Source: an uncultured Bacteroides sp.
GTDB lineage: Bacteria > Bacteroidota > Bacteroidia > Bacteroidales > Bacteroidaceae
Direction of reading: 5' to 3'
DNA: 64,000 bases
NCBI RefSeq assembly: GCF_963675905.1
Contig: NZ_OY780936.1
Coordinates: forward strand, 1-64,000
Made by a program: the position numbers and the translations under genes. Below, one piece after another: positions 9,341 to 18,096 of the stretch. The notes below the pieces were generated by a model that saw only the letters and a program-made list of their open reading frames with translations, was not told the origin of the DNA and searched no databases. Each line of letters begins with the position of its first letter. Within the stretch, counting starts at the first letter, position 1.

Positions 9341-10151
9341 ACCTTTATTTTCCATTGTAATGGTTAATTATAATGCAGATACTTTTTTGGAAGAAGCTAT
9401 ATTGTCCGTTCTTAATCAGACCTGTTCTGATTATGAGCTAATAATGGTCGATGGCGGTAGTAAAGATAATAGTGTAGATATTATAAAAAAGTATGCCAAT
9501 AGATTATCTTGGTGGGTGTCGGAACCAGATAAAGGACAAAGTGATGCATTTAATAAAGGATTTGCCCATGCCAAAGGTGATTACTTTGTGTGGTTGAATT
9601 CTGATGATTTAATGCTCCCTCGTACTCTTGAAATAGTGAAATTTACAATTATTAACAATCTAACTTGTAAATGGTTCGCACTGAACACTGTCTATATTGA
9701 TAAGGACGATTGCATATGGAGGGCTTATAAAACGCCTTCATATCCCAATCGTGTAATGAGGAATGGGTATATAGAAATGGGTGCACCTTCTTCCTTCTTT
9801 CATCGTTCAATCTATGAGAAGTGCGGACCTTTTGTTGTCGACTACCATTATATGATGGACATTGACCTTTGGCTTAAATTTATTTATGCTGACTTTCCGC
9901 TTAAAAGAATAAATAATTTTGGTTGGGCATTCCGAGATCATGAAGGTTCTAAAACATCATCTAGCCTAAAAGGTAAACCAAGCGAAAAGTTTCTTAAAGA
10001 AAAAGCAGTTGTACTAACTGCAAATAATTGTAAACCTAAGAAACTAATACTTCTATTGCAAAAGCTGAGCCGAATAATCTATTCATATCCTCGGGCATGG
10101 TACTATACTAAGAAATATACTGGAAAGAATATTAGCGAATTAAAGCAATAA
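9333..10151 (+). CDS. Glycosyltransferase family 2
   Basis: 272 residues, GT-A fold. The N-terminus F-S-I-V-M-V-N-Y-N is followed by M-V-D-G-G-S-K-D-N-S and L-N-S-D-D-L-M, giving the nucleotide-binding and DxD-like acidic residues of GT2 enzymes (residues about 6-95). W-V-S-E-P-D-K-G-Q-S-D-A is typical of the subgroup next to WcaA/WcaE-type enzymes. It overlaps the previous gene by 8 bp, and its stop overlaps the next ATG by 1 bp, so the genes are translated together. Confidence 0.9.
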   Translation: MNKPLFSIVMVNYNADTFLEEAILSVLNQTCSDYELIMVDGGSKDNSVDIIKKYANRLSWWVSEPDKGQSDAFNKGFAHAKGDYFVWLNSDDLMLPRTLEIVKFTIINNLTCKWFALNTVYIDKDDCIWRAYKTPSYPNRVMRNGYIEMGAPSSFFHRSIYEKCGPFVVDYHYMMDIDLWLKFIYADFPLKRINNFGWAFRDHEGSKTSSSLKGKPSEKFLKEKAVVLTANNCKPKKLILLLQKLSRIIYSYPRAWYYTKKYTGKNISELKQ

Positions 10152-11383
10152 TGCCAACATTACTTCAAATAAATACATCTCTGAATTGCAACTCCACAGG
10201 TAAGATTGCTGAACAGATCGGATTATTGGCAAAATCACAAGGTTGGGATTGCTATGTCGCACACGGTCCCAGGTTCAAGAAGGAAAGTGCACTTAAAAGT
10301 TATGAGATAGAATCAAATCTAGGTGAGAAGTTACATCTAATGAAAAGCCTATTGGTAGATGGCCATGGCCTATCGTCAAAAAAAGCTACAGCCAGATTTG
10401 TAGAGTGGATTAATAGTATTAAACCTGATATTATCCATTTTCACAATATTCATGGTTACTATTTGAACTATCCAATTCTGATTGAATACCTACAGAAGGC
10501 TAATATACCTGTAATTTGGACATTCCATGACTGTTGGCCTATTACAGGACATTGTGGCTATTTCAGTCTGGAAGGGTGTGAGAAGTGGAGAACCGGTTGC
10601 GGCAAGTGTCCTCTTCGTTGGAAGGAGTATCCTAAATCTCTTATTGTCGATAGATCAGCCAAGAATTATCAACTAAAGAAACAACTGTTTTGCGCTTTAG
10701 AGAACTTGAATATTATATCTGTATCAAAGTGGTTGGACAGTATTGTCGGTGAGTCGTTTTTAAGCAATAAGCACCATTCCTATATTTATAATGGTATTGA
10801 CGTCAATATATTTAAACCAACAACTTCGGAATTAAGAAAGAGGTACGGTATTGGGGAAAAGAAAATCCTACTAGGTGTAGCTTCTATATGGACGACAAGA
10901 AAGGCGCTTGCTGATTACATAGAGCTTTCTCATCTTTTACCAAAGGATTACAAAGTTGTATTGGTAGGCCCAACCGAGAAGCAAGCTAAAGCTATACCGG
11001 ACGGTATTATCGTGATCAGTAGAACTAATAATCAGCAGGAATTAGCTCAATGGTATTCAGAGGCGGATATTTTACTGAATCTTTCATACGAAGAAACCTT
11101 TGGGCTCACGACCGTTGAAGGTTTTGCTTGTGGTACTCCGAGTATTGTGTATAACAAAACAGCCAGTCCTGAACTAATAACGAACCATACAGGAGCGGTT
11201 GTTGAAGCCGGTGATTATGATGCATTAATCAAAGCAATTATCAATATTACATCAAAAGGCAAAGCTTCCTATTCTGCAGCATGCCGCCAACGTGCAGTTG
11301 AGCACTTCAACAAAGACGATAGATTTCAAGATTACATTAACTTATATAATGAACTACTCAATGAAAAAAGTTGTCCTCGTTAA
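10151..11383 (+). CDS. Glycosyltransferase family 4 (WcaC-like)
   Basis: 410 residues. The start L-L-Q-I-N-T-S-L-N-C-N-S-T-G-K-I-A is typical of WcaC-like GT4 enzymes. It shares with the gene at 5735 a four-cysteine block after F-H-D-C-W-P-I-T-G-H-C (residues about 125-155). The donor-binding region is E-E-T-F-G-L-T-T-V-E-G-F (residues about 317-328). Its 3' end overlaps the next gene by 23 bp. This junction also marks a visible change in base composition from AT-rich to a higher GC content. Confidence 0.9.
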   Translation: MPTLLQINTSLNCNSTGKIAEQIGLLAKSQGWDCYVAHGPRFKKESALKSYEIESNLGEKLHLMKSLLVDGHGLSSKKATARFVEWINSIKPDIIHFHNIHGYYLNYPILIEYLQKANIPVIWTFHDCWPITGHCGYFSLEGCEKWRTGCGKCPLRWKEYPKSLIVDRSAKNYQLKKQLFCALENLNIISVSKWLDSIVGESFLSNKHHSYIYNGIDVNIFKPTTSELRKRYGIGEKKILLGVASIWTTRKALADYIELSHLLPKDYKVVLVGPTEKQAKAIPDGIIVISRTNNQQELAQWYSEADILLNLSYEETFGLTTVEGFACGTPSIVYNKTASPELITNHTGAVVEAGDYDALIKAIINITSKGKASYSAACRQRAVEHFNKDDRFQDYINLYNELLNEKSCPR

Positions 11384-12482
11384 TCAGTCCACACGCCACC
11401 TTATGATAGATATCGCCAACGCATACGCAAAGAAGTATGACGAGGTGGTGCTGATGGCTGGTGTTGTAGAGGAATATGAGCGCCCTTTGGACAAGCGCGT
11501 TAAGGTTATCAAGATAAAGACTTACGACCGCTCATCGGGCGTGAAACGCATCATGACCTGGGGTATAGCATTCCTGCAGATTTTCTTCAAACTGTTGTTT
11601 GGCTACAAGGATTATGAGATTATATATTTCACCAATCCCCCTATGACATACTTCACCTCACTATTTATCAAGAATCCATTCTCTGTGGTTGTATATGACA
11701 TCTATCCCGATGCTCTTCGCAATGTAGGCATCAAGGATGGAAGCTTCATCTATAACCGCTGGACAAAAATCAATAAGAAGCTCTATGCCAAGGCTGAGGT
11801 AATGTACACTCTCAGTACTGGTATGGCTAATGTATTATCTAAGTATGTAGATTTGGAGAAGATACGTATTGTGCCAAACTGGTCGTTTACCGAGAAGTTT
11901 GCTCCAATCCCTAAGAGTGAGAATCCTTTTGCAAAGGAGCATCAAATGGAGGATAAGTTTGTGGTTATGTACTCCGGTAATATGGGCTATACCCATAGTG
12001 TAGATGTATTGTTAGATGTAGCTGAGGAGACCTTGACGGATGAGCATATCCACTACCTGATGATTGGCCAAGGCAAGAAGAAGCCTTTGCTAGAAGAGCG
12101 CGTAAAGAATAATGGACTCAAAAATGTTACTATTCTTGATCTACAACCATTTGATGTAGTGCCTTATTCGTTTGCTACGACAGATCTTGCAATGATTACC
12201 CTCAATGAAGAGTCAGGTGCTGTAAGTGTTCCCGGAAAGACCTACGACCTGCTTTCTGTGGGTGCACCTCTTCTTTGCATTTGCCCTCCGGAGTCAGAGA
12301 TGATTGCATTGACTGAAGAGTATGGCAATGGCAAGTGCTTCCGCTCGAAGGAGGTGAAGGAGATTGTTGCATACATCAAGCGGGTAGCTAATGATTCTGC
12401 TATGCAGAAACGTTTGTCCGATAATTCGCTCAAAGCATCGAAGGACTTTACTCGTGCGAATGCTTATAAGTTCATGAAATAA
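11361..12482 (+). CDS. Glycosyltransferase family 4
   Basis: About 373 residues starting at M-K-K-V-V-L-V-N-Q-S-T-R-H. A second ATG 12 bp upstream is possible. It has V-V-Y-D-I-Y-P-D-A-L mid-domain, V-V-M-Y-S-G-N-M-G-Y at the start of the C-terminal GT-B domain, and P-G-K-T-Y-D-L-L-S-V-G-A-P near the donor site, as in WbuB-like enzymes. Codon choice is clearly more GC-rich than in the genes before it, so it probably came with the following genes as a separate block. Confidence 0.88.
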   Translation: MKKVVLVNQSTRHLMIDIANAYAKKYDEVVLMAGVVEEYERPLDKRVKVIKIKTYDRSSGVKRIMTWGIAFLQIFFKLLFGYKDYEIIYFTNPPMTYFTSLFIKNPFSVVVYDIYPDALRNVGIKDGSFIYNRWTKINKKLYAKAEVMYTLSTGMANVLSKYVDLEKIRIVPNWSFTEKFAPIPKSENPFAKEHQMEDKFVVMYSGNMGYTHSVDVLLDVAEETLTDEHIHYLMIGQGKKKPLLEERVKNNGLKNVTILDLQPFDVVPYSFATTDLAMITLNEESGAVSVPGKTYDLLSVGAPLLCICPPESEMIALTEEYGNGKCFRSKEVKEIVAYIKRVANDSAMQKRLSDNSLKASKDFTRANAYKFMK

Positions 12483-12496
12483 ACAAAACAATAGAT

Positions 12497-13150
12497 ATGC
12501 TGATAGAATTTAGTGGATTGGATTGTGCGGGCAAATCTACTCAGATAGCTCTGGTAAAATCCTATCTTGAAGAAAAAGGATATAAGGCTCAGGTCATCTG
12601 GAGCCGTGGCGGATATACTCCGGGCATTGAGACCTTGAAGAATATTGTACGTGGTTGTAAGAGCAAGAAGCCAGAAGAGCAGACCGTAGAAGAGCGTAAT
12701 GCCAAGATGGCGCGAGAGCCGCAAGGTGGTAAACTTCTGCTCTGGCTCTCCATAGCTGATCTCGTGCGCTATTGGGGTTGCAGCTTCAAGCGTTGGAGCA
12801 AAGGAAAGAATGTGGTCTTGTGTGACCGCTATTTTGGGGACACCAAGATTGACTTCGACTTGAAATATAGCAAGGTGGATTACCAGAAATGGTTTATCTG
12901 GAAGTTGCTCAAGAAGGTTTATCGCAAGCCAGATTGCTCTTTTGTGCTTACTGTCACACCCGAGGAATCCGTAAGACGTTCGAGCCTTAAGTTTGAACCA
13001 TTCCCTGAGCCTGAGGAGAAGCGTACCATCCGTATGAACAAATATTTGGAGGCTATCAAGGCAGGATGCTGGCAGTATGAAATTGACTGTATGCGTCCCA
13101 TAGAAGAAATCAAGAACGAGATAATTGCGAAACTAAATGAAAATATCTGA
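12497..13150 (+). CDS. Thymidylate-kinase-like P-loop kinase
   Basis: 217 residues. The N-terminus has the P-loop G-L-D-C-A-G-K-S-T-Q (residues about 7-16). C-D-R-Y-F-G-D follows near residue 112, the DRY/DRF motif of dTMP kinases, and a lid-like segment S-V-R-R-S-S-L-K lies near residue 157. A housekeeping tmk would not be expected here. It sits directly before an APH-like kinase and a nucleotidyltransferase. I infer a small-molecule phosphorylation role in making or decorating a polymer constituent. The substrate is unknown. Confidence 0.75.
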   Translation: MLIEFSGLDCAGKSTQIALVKSYLEEKGYKAQVIWSRGGYTPGIETLKNIVRGCKSKKPEEQTVEERNAKMAREPQGGKLLLWLSIADLVRYWGCSFKRWSKGKNVVLCDRYFGDTKIDFDLKYSKVDYQKWFIWKLLKKVYRKPDCSFVLTVTPEESVRRSSLKFEPFPEPEEKRTIRMNKYLEAIKAGCWQYEIDCMRPIEEIKNEIIAKLNENI

Positions 13151-14267
13151 AATGCTTGTGCGTGAGGATTTCTATACCATCCTCGAGCAAACTTTGTCAG
13201 ACAATCGTGAGACCATTCACGCTATGGAAGCTCCTATTTCAGTAACGGATGCAAGCAACGATTGCACTTTGTTTGTGAACGCACAACTCAACTCTATCAT
13301 GACTGCTCACCCTTCGAGGGATGTAGTAGATTACCTTAAGACGGAATACAACGTATCCGGTGGTCTGCTTCGTCGTTTGATGGTCAGGGGGTATCTAACT
13401 GCTGCCACTACATTTGTAAAGCGATTCGTGCAAAAAGGTATTAAGATCAATTTCAAGACAGGTGTAGATAAAGACAATATCCTTATTTACCCTTGTAACA
13501 AAAAAATTCGTCTTTTCGACTTCGGTAAGGGTATGGTATATACGATGCTTAAGCGAGACTTTCCTCCACTCTATATTGATCGCGAAACTAAATTTCGCTT
13601 GGAGCATAAGGCACCCTTTATTCCGGAGATTGCGGAATCAGGTGCCGGTTGCTATTCGGAGAAGATTATCAACGGAATGCCTGTGGCTCGTATCAATGAT
13701 CAGGCATTTGTAAATAGATGCAAGGAACAGGCTTATAATCTGGTTATATCCTTAACACGTTCCGATAATCAGGTTTTGGCGGTTGACTATATGCAGGAGC
13801 TTAAGAATACCTGCTTAGAACAACTGAAGCAAAAGAAAGCGTTTGCTGATTCCGCTATAGTTGCCTGCCTGTTTGATACCCTACTTGCTGTAAAGCCTGA
13901 TGAGAAACTTTCGTTGGTGGTAAGTCATGGTGATTTTCAGCCCGGGAATATCTGGTGGGATAAGGATAAGAAGCAAATTGTTATCATCGACTGGGAAACT
14001 GTTAAACTTCGTTCTCGCTCCTATGATCATGCGGCACTTTATTACAATCTCCGCAGAGAGGGAACCGAACAGCAGGTGATAGATAGTATCAAAGCATCAT
14101 CACACATCCATTCTTTTATCCCAATGTGCTCTCCTGAATCAGTTGCTAAGATAGTAATGGCGGAGGAGTTGGCATATCAGACAGAGGAGCTTATCAGTTT
14201 CCCAGGTGATATTGGAATCAAACAATATAACAAGATAATAGAAAAGTTCAAAACACTTAAGATATGA
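13137..14267 (+). CDS. Aminoglycoside phosphotransferase (APH)-fold kinase
   Basis: 376 residues. Near residue 262 it shows the APH/choline-kinase catalytic loop H-G-D-F-Q-P-G-N, then I-I-D-W-E-T-V with the metal-binding aspartate. The N-terminal half is unusual and lacks an obvious lobe match. It overlaps the thymidylate-kinase-like gene by 14 bp and the next gene by 4 bp. Such kinases phosphorylate small hydroxylated substrates. Resistance is unlikely in this context, and a role in a phospho-substituent or activated precursor is an inference. Confidence 0.75.
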   Translation: MKISEMLVREDFYTILEQTLSDNRETIHAMEAPISVTDASNDCTLFVNAQLNSIMTAHPSRDVVDYLKTEYNVSGGLLRRLMVRGYLTAATTFVKRFVQKGIKINFKTGVDKDNILIYPCNKKIRLFDFGKGMVYTMLKRDFPPLYIDRETKFRLEHKAPFIPEIAESGAGCYSEKIINGMPVARINDQAFVNRCKEQAYNLVISLTRSDNQVLAVDYMQELKNTCLEQLKQKKAFADSAIVACLFDTLLAVKPDEKLSLVVSHGDFQPGNIWWDKDKKQIVIIDWETVKLRSRSYDHAALYYNLRREGTEQQVIDSIKASSHIHSFIPMCSPESVAKIVMAEELAYQTEELISFPGDIGIKQYNKIIEKFKTLKI

Positions 14268-15436
14268 TAGAACAAGTTTTTGGAAATGAGTACTTCAAAC
14301 TGATGTCTCTCATTATACGCGAAAAGAATACGCAAGAGGAGCTTGAATATATCAAGCAGTCTGAAGATAAGATTCGCTCTAACGAATTTTATGAGGTCGC
14401 CCTTGAACACGAGTTGGTAAGTACTATTGGTGCAAAGCTTGTAAAGAAGATTGGCCTTGAGTTAGGCGACCCTTGGAAGATGGAGATGGAAGAAACTCGC
14501 GCTCGTCTTGGTTTCCTTTTTGCAAAAGTAGAGGAGTTAGGAGCAGACCTTAAGGCAAATGGTATCCCTCTGATTCTGCTGAAGAATGGTGGTATAGCAA
14601 TCGATATCATGGACGACTTGGCAGAGTGTCCTATGGGGGATATTGATATGCTTTGCCGTAAGAGCGATTTCCATAAGGCACATGATATTATTCTGAAACA
14701 TGGATTCAACTTCAAATTCCGTAGCATCTATGAGTTTGAGAACTTGGACGAAGCATTTGCAGACGGTAGTACCGAATACAGCATCCAGAATAGCGAAGAA
14801 ACTGCATGGGTGGAATTGGCATGGAGACCTGTTGCTGGTCGTTGGATTCGTAAAGATAAGGAGCCAAAGGCTGATGCACTTGTTGAGGCATCACACAAGG
14901 CAAAGAGAAGTGTGAACCATGTGCTCTCCAATGAGGATAACCTCCTTCAGGTAAGTTGTCATACCGCAAAGCACTCATACGTTCGTGCTCCTGGTTATCG
15001 TCTTCACTTGGATGTGGATCGTATTGTTTCAAACAATGATATTGATTGGGATCTCTTTATCAAGAAAGTGTATGAGGTTCATAGTCGTGTAGCAGTATAT
15101 TTCTCACTCTATCTGGCTCAGGAAATACTTGGAACCAAGATTCCTGCACACGTTCTGGATGCACTTTGTCCTTCTAAGAGCAAGGAAAAGAACATCATGA
15201 ACATGCTTCTGAAAGCAAATCTTATGCATCCTCACGGACGCAAGTTCTCTAAGTTGGGCTTCTTACGTTTTCAAACCGCTCTCTATGATTCTTTGGGTGA
15301 CTTCTTGGCAGTCCTCTTCCCACCTTCTGCAGATTTGAAGTTGAAGTACAAATATAACACTTGCCTACTGACACCTTACTATTGGTGCTGGTATGTATTG
15401 GATATGGTGGGAATCAGAAAGTCAAAGAAAGCATAA
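14264..15436 (+). CDS. Nucleotidyltransferase family protein (NTP_transf_5-like)
   Basis: 390 residues. The centre has L-L-K-N-G-G-I-A-I-D, then C-P-M-G-D-I-D-M-L-C (residues about 107-131), matching the K-G ... R-x-x-G-D-I-D-L-L pattern of the uncharacterised nucleotidyltransferase family PF14907. The G-D-I-D aspartates are the expected metal ligands. It may transfer a nucleotidyl group in the same pathway as the two kinases upstream. The stop codon overlaps the ATG of the acyltransferase by 1 bp. Confidence 0.75.
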   Translation: MIEQVFGNEYFKLMSLIIREKNTQEELEYIKQSEDKIRSNEFYEVALEHELVSTIGAKLVKKIGLELGDPWKMEMEETRARLGFLFAKVEELGADLKANGIPLILLKNGGIAIDIMDDLAECPMGDIDMLCRKSDFHKAHDIILKHGFNFKFRSIYEFENLDEAFADGSTEYSIQNSEETAWVELAWRPVAGRWIRKDKEPKADALVEASHKAKRSVNHVLSNEDNLLQVSCHTAKHSYVRAPGYRLHLDVDRIVSNNDIDWDLFIKKVYEVHSRVAVYFSLYLAQEILGTKIPAHVLDALCPSKSKEKNIMNMLLKANLMHPHGRKFSKLGFLRFQTALYDSLGDFLAVLFPPSADLKLKYKYNTCLLTPYYWCWYVLDMVGIRKSKKA

Positions 15437-16443
15437 TGAGGAACTTGTCCATTCAAGGCTTGCGTGGAATAGCAGCTCTAGTAGTATTCTTCTCGCACGC
15501 CCTTTTGATCCCTGAACTGCATCTGGAAGAGATAAAGCAATCTCCACTACATCTTTTTTTTGATGGTCAAATATCAGTAATTATATTTATTGTATTAAGT
15601 GGTTTTTTTTACTATAATAAATCGGTTACTAGATTTTCTGATTATATTACCGTAGTTAAGAAAAAAGCTTTACGCATATATTTACCATATTTATTTATAA
15701 CGGTTATTGCATTTCTTCTACTAAAGTATTGCTCGTCAATATCGTATAATCATTCAAATTTCACAGATTGGGGAAATTCGTTTTGGGGTTCTGACGTCTC
15801 TGCTATAGAATTATTAAAGCAATGTACTGTTTTATGGCCGCATAATGCGGATCTAATTAACCCTCCATCTTGGTATTTAGCCATCGAAGTAAGACTTTTC
15901 TTAATCATTCCGCTTTTGTTAATGTTGGATGCTAAATGCCCTTCATTAAACAAACTTATAATGATAGTCTTTATTGGATGTATGGGTATCGGAGTTATGA
16001 AATTCGTTGGCGCATGTTTGTGTGGCTATTTTTCCCACATGATCATGTGTTATTTTAATAAACAAAAGCCACTTATTTTGAATACTAGATACCTTAAACT
16101 CCTATTATCTATTGTTGCGTTATTTTTACTTAATATTAATAATGAATTTGCTATTTCAGAGAGAATCTCGTACGTGCTACAGGCTTTGGGAGCTTCAATA
16201 TTAGTTGCAGTAGCATATAATTCAAGTATTAAATTGTTGACAAATAAGATAATAGTTTGGTTTGGCAATATTAGTTATGAATTATATCTAGTGCATTTTG
16301 TTGTCTTATTGGCACTCAGACCATGGTATCATAACGGATTAAGTTATATCATGTTATCTTTATCAATAACATTAATAGTTTCGTTCTGCATAAACAAGCT
16401 ATGTTCAACTATCATAAAAACCATTGAGTCATCAAAGAAATAG
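15436..16443 (+). CDS. Membrane acyltransferase (OafA/acyltransferase 3 family)
   Basis: 335 residues with about 9 to 10 hydrophobic segments. The start I-Q-G-L-R-G-I-A-A-L-V-V-F-F-S-H is the acyltransferase-3 signature, with the catalytic-type histidine at the end. It probably acetylates or otherwise acylates the polysaccharide at the membrane. I chose the ATG at 15436 because it overlaps the preceding TAA and begins exactly at the domain start. The first 35 or so codons are GC-rich like the upstream gene, while the rest is AT-rich, which suggests a recombination join inside the gene near 15550. Confidence 0.87.
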   Translation: MRNLSIQGLRGIAALVVFFSHALLIPELHLEEIKQSPLHLFFDGQISVIIFIVLSGFFYYNKSVTRFSDYITVVKKKALRIYLPYLFITVIAFLLLKYCSSISYNHSNFTDWGNSFWGSDVSAIELLKQCTVLWPHNADLINPPSWYLAIEVRLFLIIPLLLMLDAKCPSLNKLIMIVFIGCMGIGVMKFVGACLCGYFSHMIMCYFNKQKPLILNTRYLKLLLSIVALFLLNINNEFAISERISYVLQALGASILVAVAYNSSIKLLTNKIIVWFGNISYELYLVHFVVLLALRPWYHNGLSYIMLSLSITLIVSFCINKLCSTIIKTIESSKK

Positions 16444-16450
16444 TTTAATA

Positions 16451-17419
16451 ATGAATACAACAATGAATCACAATATTCTTATTACAAGTGCAGGTAAGCG
16501 TGTTGCGCTTACGAAGTATTTTAAGGAGACGCTGAACCGCTTCTTCCCAGAGGCGAAGGTGTATATTACAGATATGAATCCCGAGATGGCTCCCGTGAGC
16601 TATGTGTGCGATGGGGCATTTGCTGTTCCTCGTGTGACGGCTCCGGAGTACCCAGAGGTGCTGCTGAAGATTTGCGAGGAGAACGAAATCGGGATGATCA
16701 TTGCTACCATCGACACAGAGCTCCTTTTGCTTGCAGACTTGAAGACCGAGTTTGACAAGAAAGGTATCAAAGTGATGGTGAGCAATAAGCCTTTCATCAC
16801 GCTTTGTCGCGACAAGCGCAATACGGGTGAGTTCTTCGAGAACCATGGTGTGCGTGTGCCTAAGGAGGTGGATAAGTGCAACCCTACCTTTCCGTTGTTT
16901 GCTAAGCCATACGACGGGAGTTTGAGCACGAATCTGCATTACATCAAGACGGCAAAGGAGTTGACTCAGGAGATTCTGAACGACCCTAAGTTGCTCTTCA
17001 TGGAGTATATCGACAAGAAGGTGTACAAGGAGTACACGGTGGATATGTACTATGGCAAGGACAACAAGGTCAAGTGTATCGTGCCTCGTGAGCGAATCGA
17101 GATTCGTGCGGGTGAGATCAACAAGGGTCGTACGGCGAAGAACGAGATCCTAATCTTCCTGAAGGAGAAGTTGGGTTATATTGAGGGGTGTGTGGGTTGC
17201 ATCTGCGTGCAGCTGTTCTTCCATCCAGAAACAAAGGATATGGTGGGTATTGAGATCAATCCTCGTTTCGGAGGCGGTTATCCGTTGAGCTATAACTGTG
17301 GTGGTAATTTTCCAGAATTGCTGATTCGTGAGTACTTCCTGGGGGAGACTGTGGAGTACTTTGACGATTGGAAGGATGGGATGTTGATGCTCAGATACGA
17401 TGATGCTATCTATGTGTAA
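16451..17419 (+). CDS. ATP-grasp family enzyme (carbamoyl-phosphate-synthase-like)
   Basis: About 322 residues from the ATG at 16451. The N-terminal pre-ATP-grasp domain begins I-L-I-T-S-A-G-K-R-V. The ATP-grasp part includes F-A-K-P-Y-D-G-S-L-S and M-E-Y-I-D-K-K-V-Y-K-E-Y-T-V-D, and ends with the metal-binding G-I-E-I-N-P-R-F-G-G-G. Such enzymes ligate a carboxylate to an amine or thiol through an acyl phosphate. In polysaccharide loci they are thought to attach amino acids or similar groups to sugars, which is an inference here. It overlaps the HAD gene. Confidence 0.82.
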   Translation: MNTTMNHNILITSAGKRVALTKYFKETLNRFFPEAKVYITDMNPEMAPVSYVCDGAFAVPRVTAPEYPEVLLKICEENEIGMIIATIDTELLLLADLKTEFDKKGIKVMVSNKPFITLCRDKRNTGEFFENHGVRVPKEVDKCNPTFPLFAKPYDGSLSTNLHYIKTAKELTQEILNDPKLLFMEYIDKKVYKEYTVDMYYGKDNKVKCIVPRERIEIRAGEINKGRTAKNEILIFLKEKLGYIEGCVGCICVQLFFHPETKDMVGIEINPRFGGGYPLSYNCGGNFPELLIREYFLGETVEYFDDWKDGMLMLRYDDAIYV

Positions 17420-18095
17420 AGTAGTTTGCTTTGACTTGGACGATACAATCTCGAAAGAGATTGACTACTTGAATTCGGCTTATAGGGAGATAGCGCGATA
17501 TGCGGCTGCTCTCTGTAAAGGCTGTTCAATGCGCGAGGAAGTGCTGGCACAGAAAGCATATGAGACCATGCTGGAGGCGTATAAGAAGAACGAGAATACC
17601 TTTGAGGTGCTGAATGTGTTTCTTGGCGTATCGAATCCTATGAGCGAGTATCTGAGCATCTATCGCAACCACAAGCCGGAGATTGCCTTGTCGGAAGAAA
17701 CGGATAATGTGCTGACGGCATTGAAGGCTCAAGGCTGTAGGTTGGGGTTGATAACGGATGGCAGGTCGGTTCAGCAGAGGAACAAAATTGATGCTTTGAG
17801 ATTGGAGCGATTCTTCGAGGCTGAGGATATCGTTATCTCGGAGGAATTCGGTAGCGAGAAGCCATCGGCTGCCAACTATGAGTATTTCATAAAGAAGTAC
17901 CCTGAGGCTTCGTTTATATACGTAGGCGATAACCCTAAGAAGGATTTTGTGGGTGCCAATGCGCTCGGGTGGAATACCGTCTGCCTGTTGGATGACGGAA
18001 GAAATATCCATAAACAGGAGTTTGAAGCTTACGTAGATGCATTTCAGCCGAAGCTCAAGATTAATACATTGTCGGAATTAGTAAATTTGATTTGA
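17412..18095 (+). CDS. HAD-superfamily hydrolase
   Basis: About 227 residues. Motif I is C-F-D-L-D-D-T-I, motif II is L-I-T-D-G, and motifs III/IV are G-S-E-K-P and Y-V-G-D-N-P-K-K-D-F. ATGs at 17400, 17403 and 17412 are all possible; I prefer 17412, just before the core strand. It overlaps the ATP-grasp gene by 8 bp and the pair probably act together, the HAD enzyme as a phosphatase on a pathway intermediate. HAD substrate cannot be read from sequence. Confidence 0.85.
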   Translation: MCKVVCFDLDDTISKEIDYLNSAYREIARYAAALCKGCSMREEVLAQKAYETMLEAYKKNENTFEVLNVFLGVSNPMSEYLSIYRNHKPEIALSEETDNVLTALKAQGCRLGLITDGRSVQQRNKIDALRLERFFEAEDIVISEEFGSEKPSAANYEYFIKKYPEASFIYVGDNPKKDFVGANALGWNTVCLLDDGRNIHKQEFEAYVDAFQPKLKINTLSELVNLI

Positions 18096-18096
18096 C

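Noticed and set aside
12497-13150. Housekeeping thymidylate kinase
   Set aside because: The P-loop and DRY motifs fit, but its place in a glycan operon and overlap with an APH-like kinase argue for another substrate.
13137-14267. Aminoglycoside resistance gene
   Set aside because: The catalytic loop only shows the APH fold; the operon context is glycan assembly.
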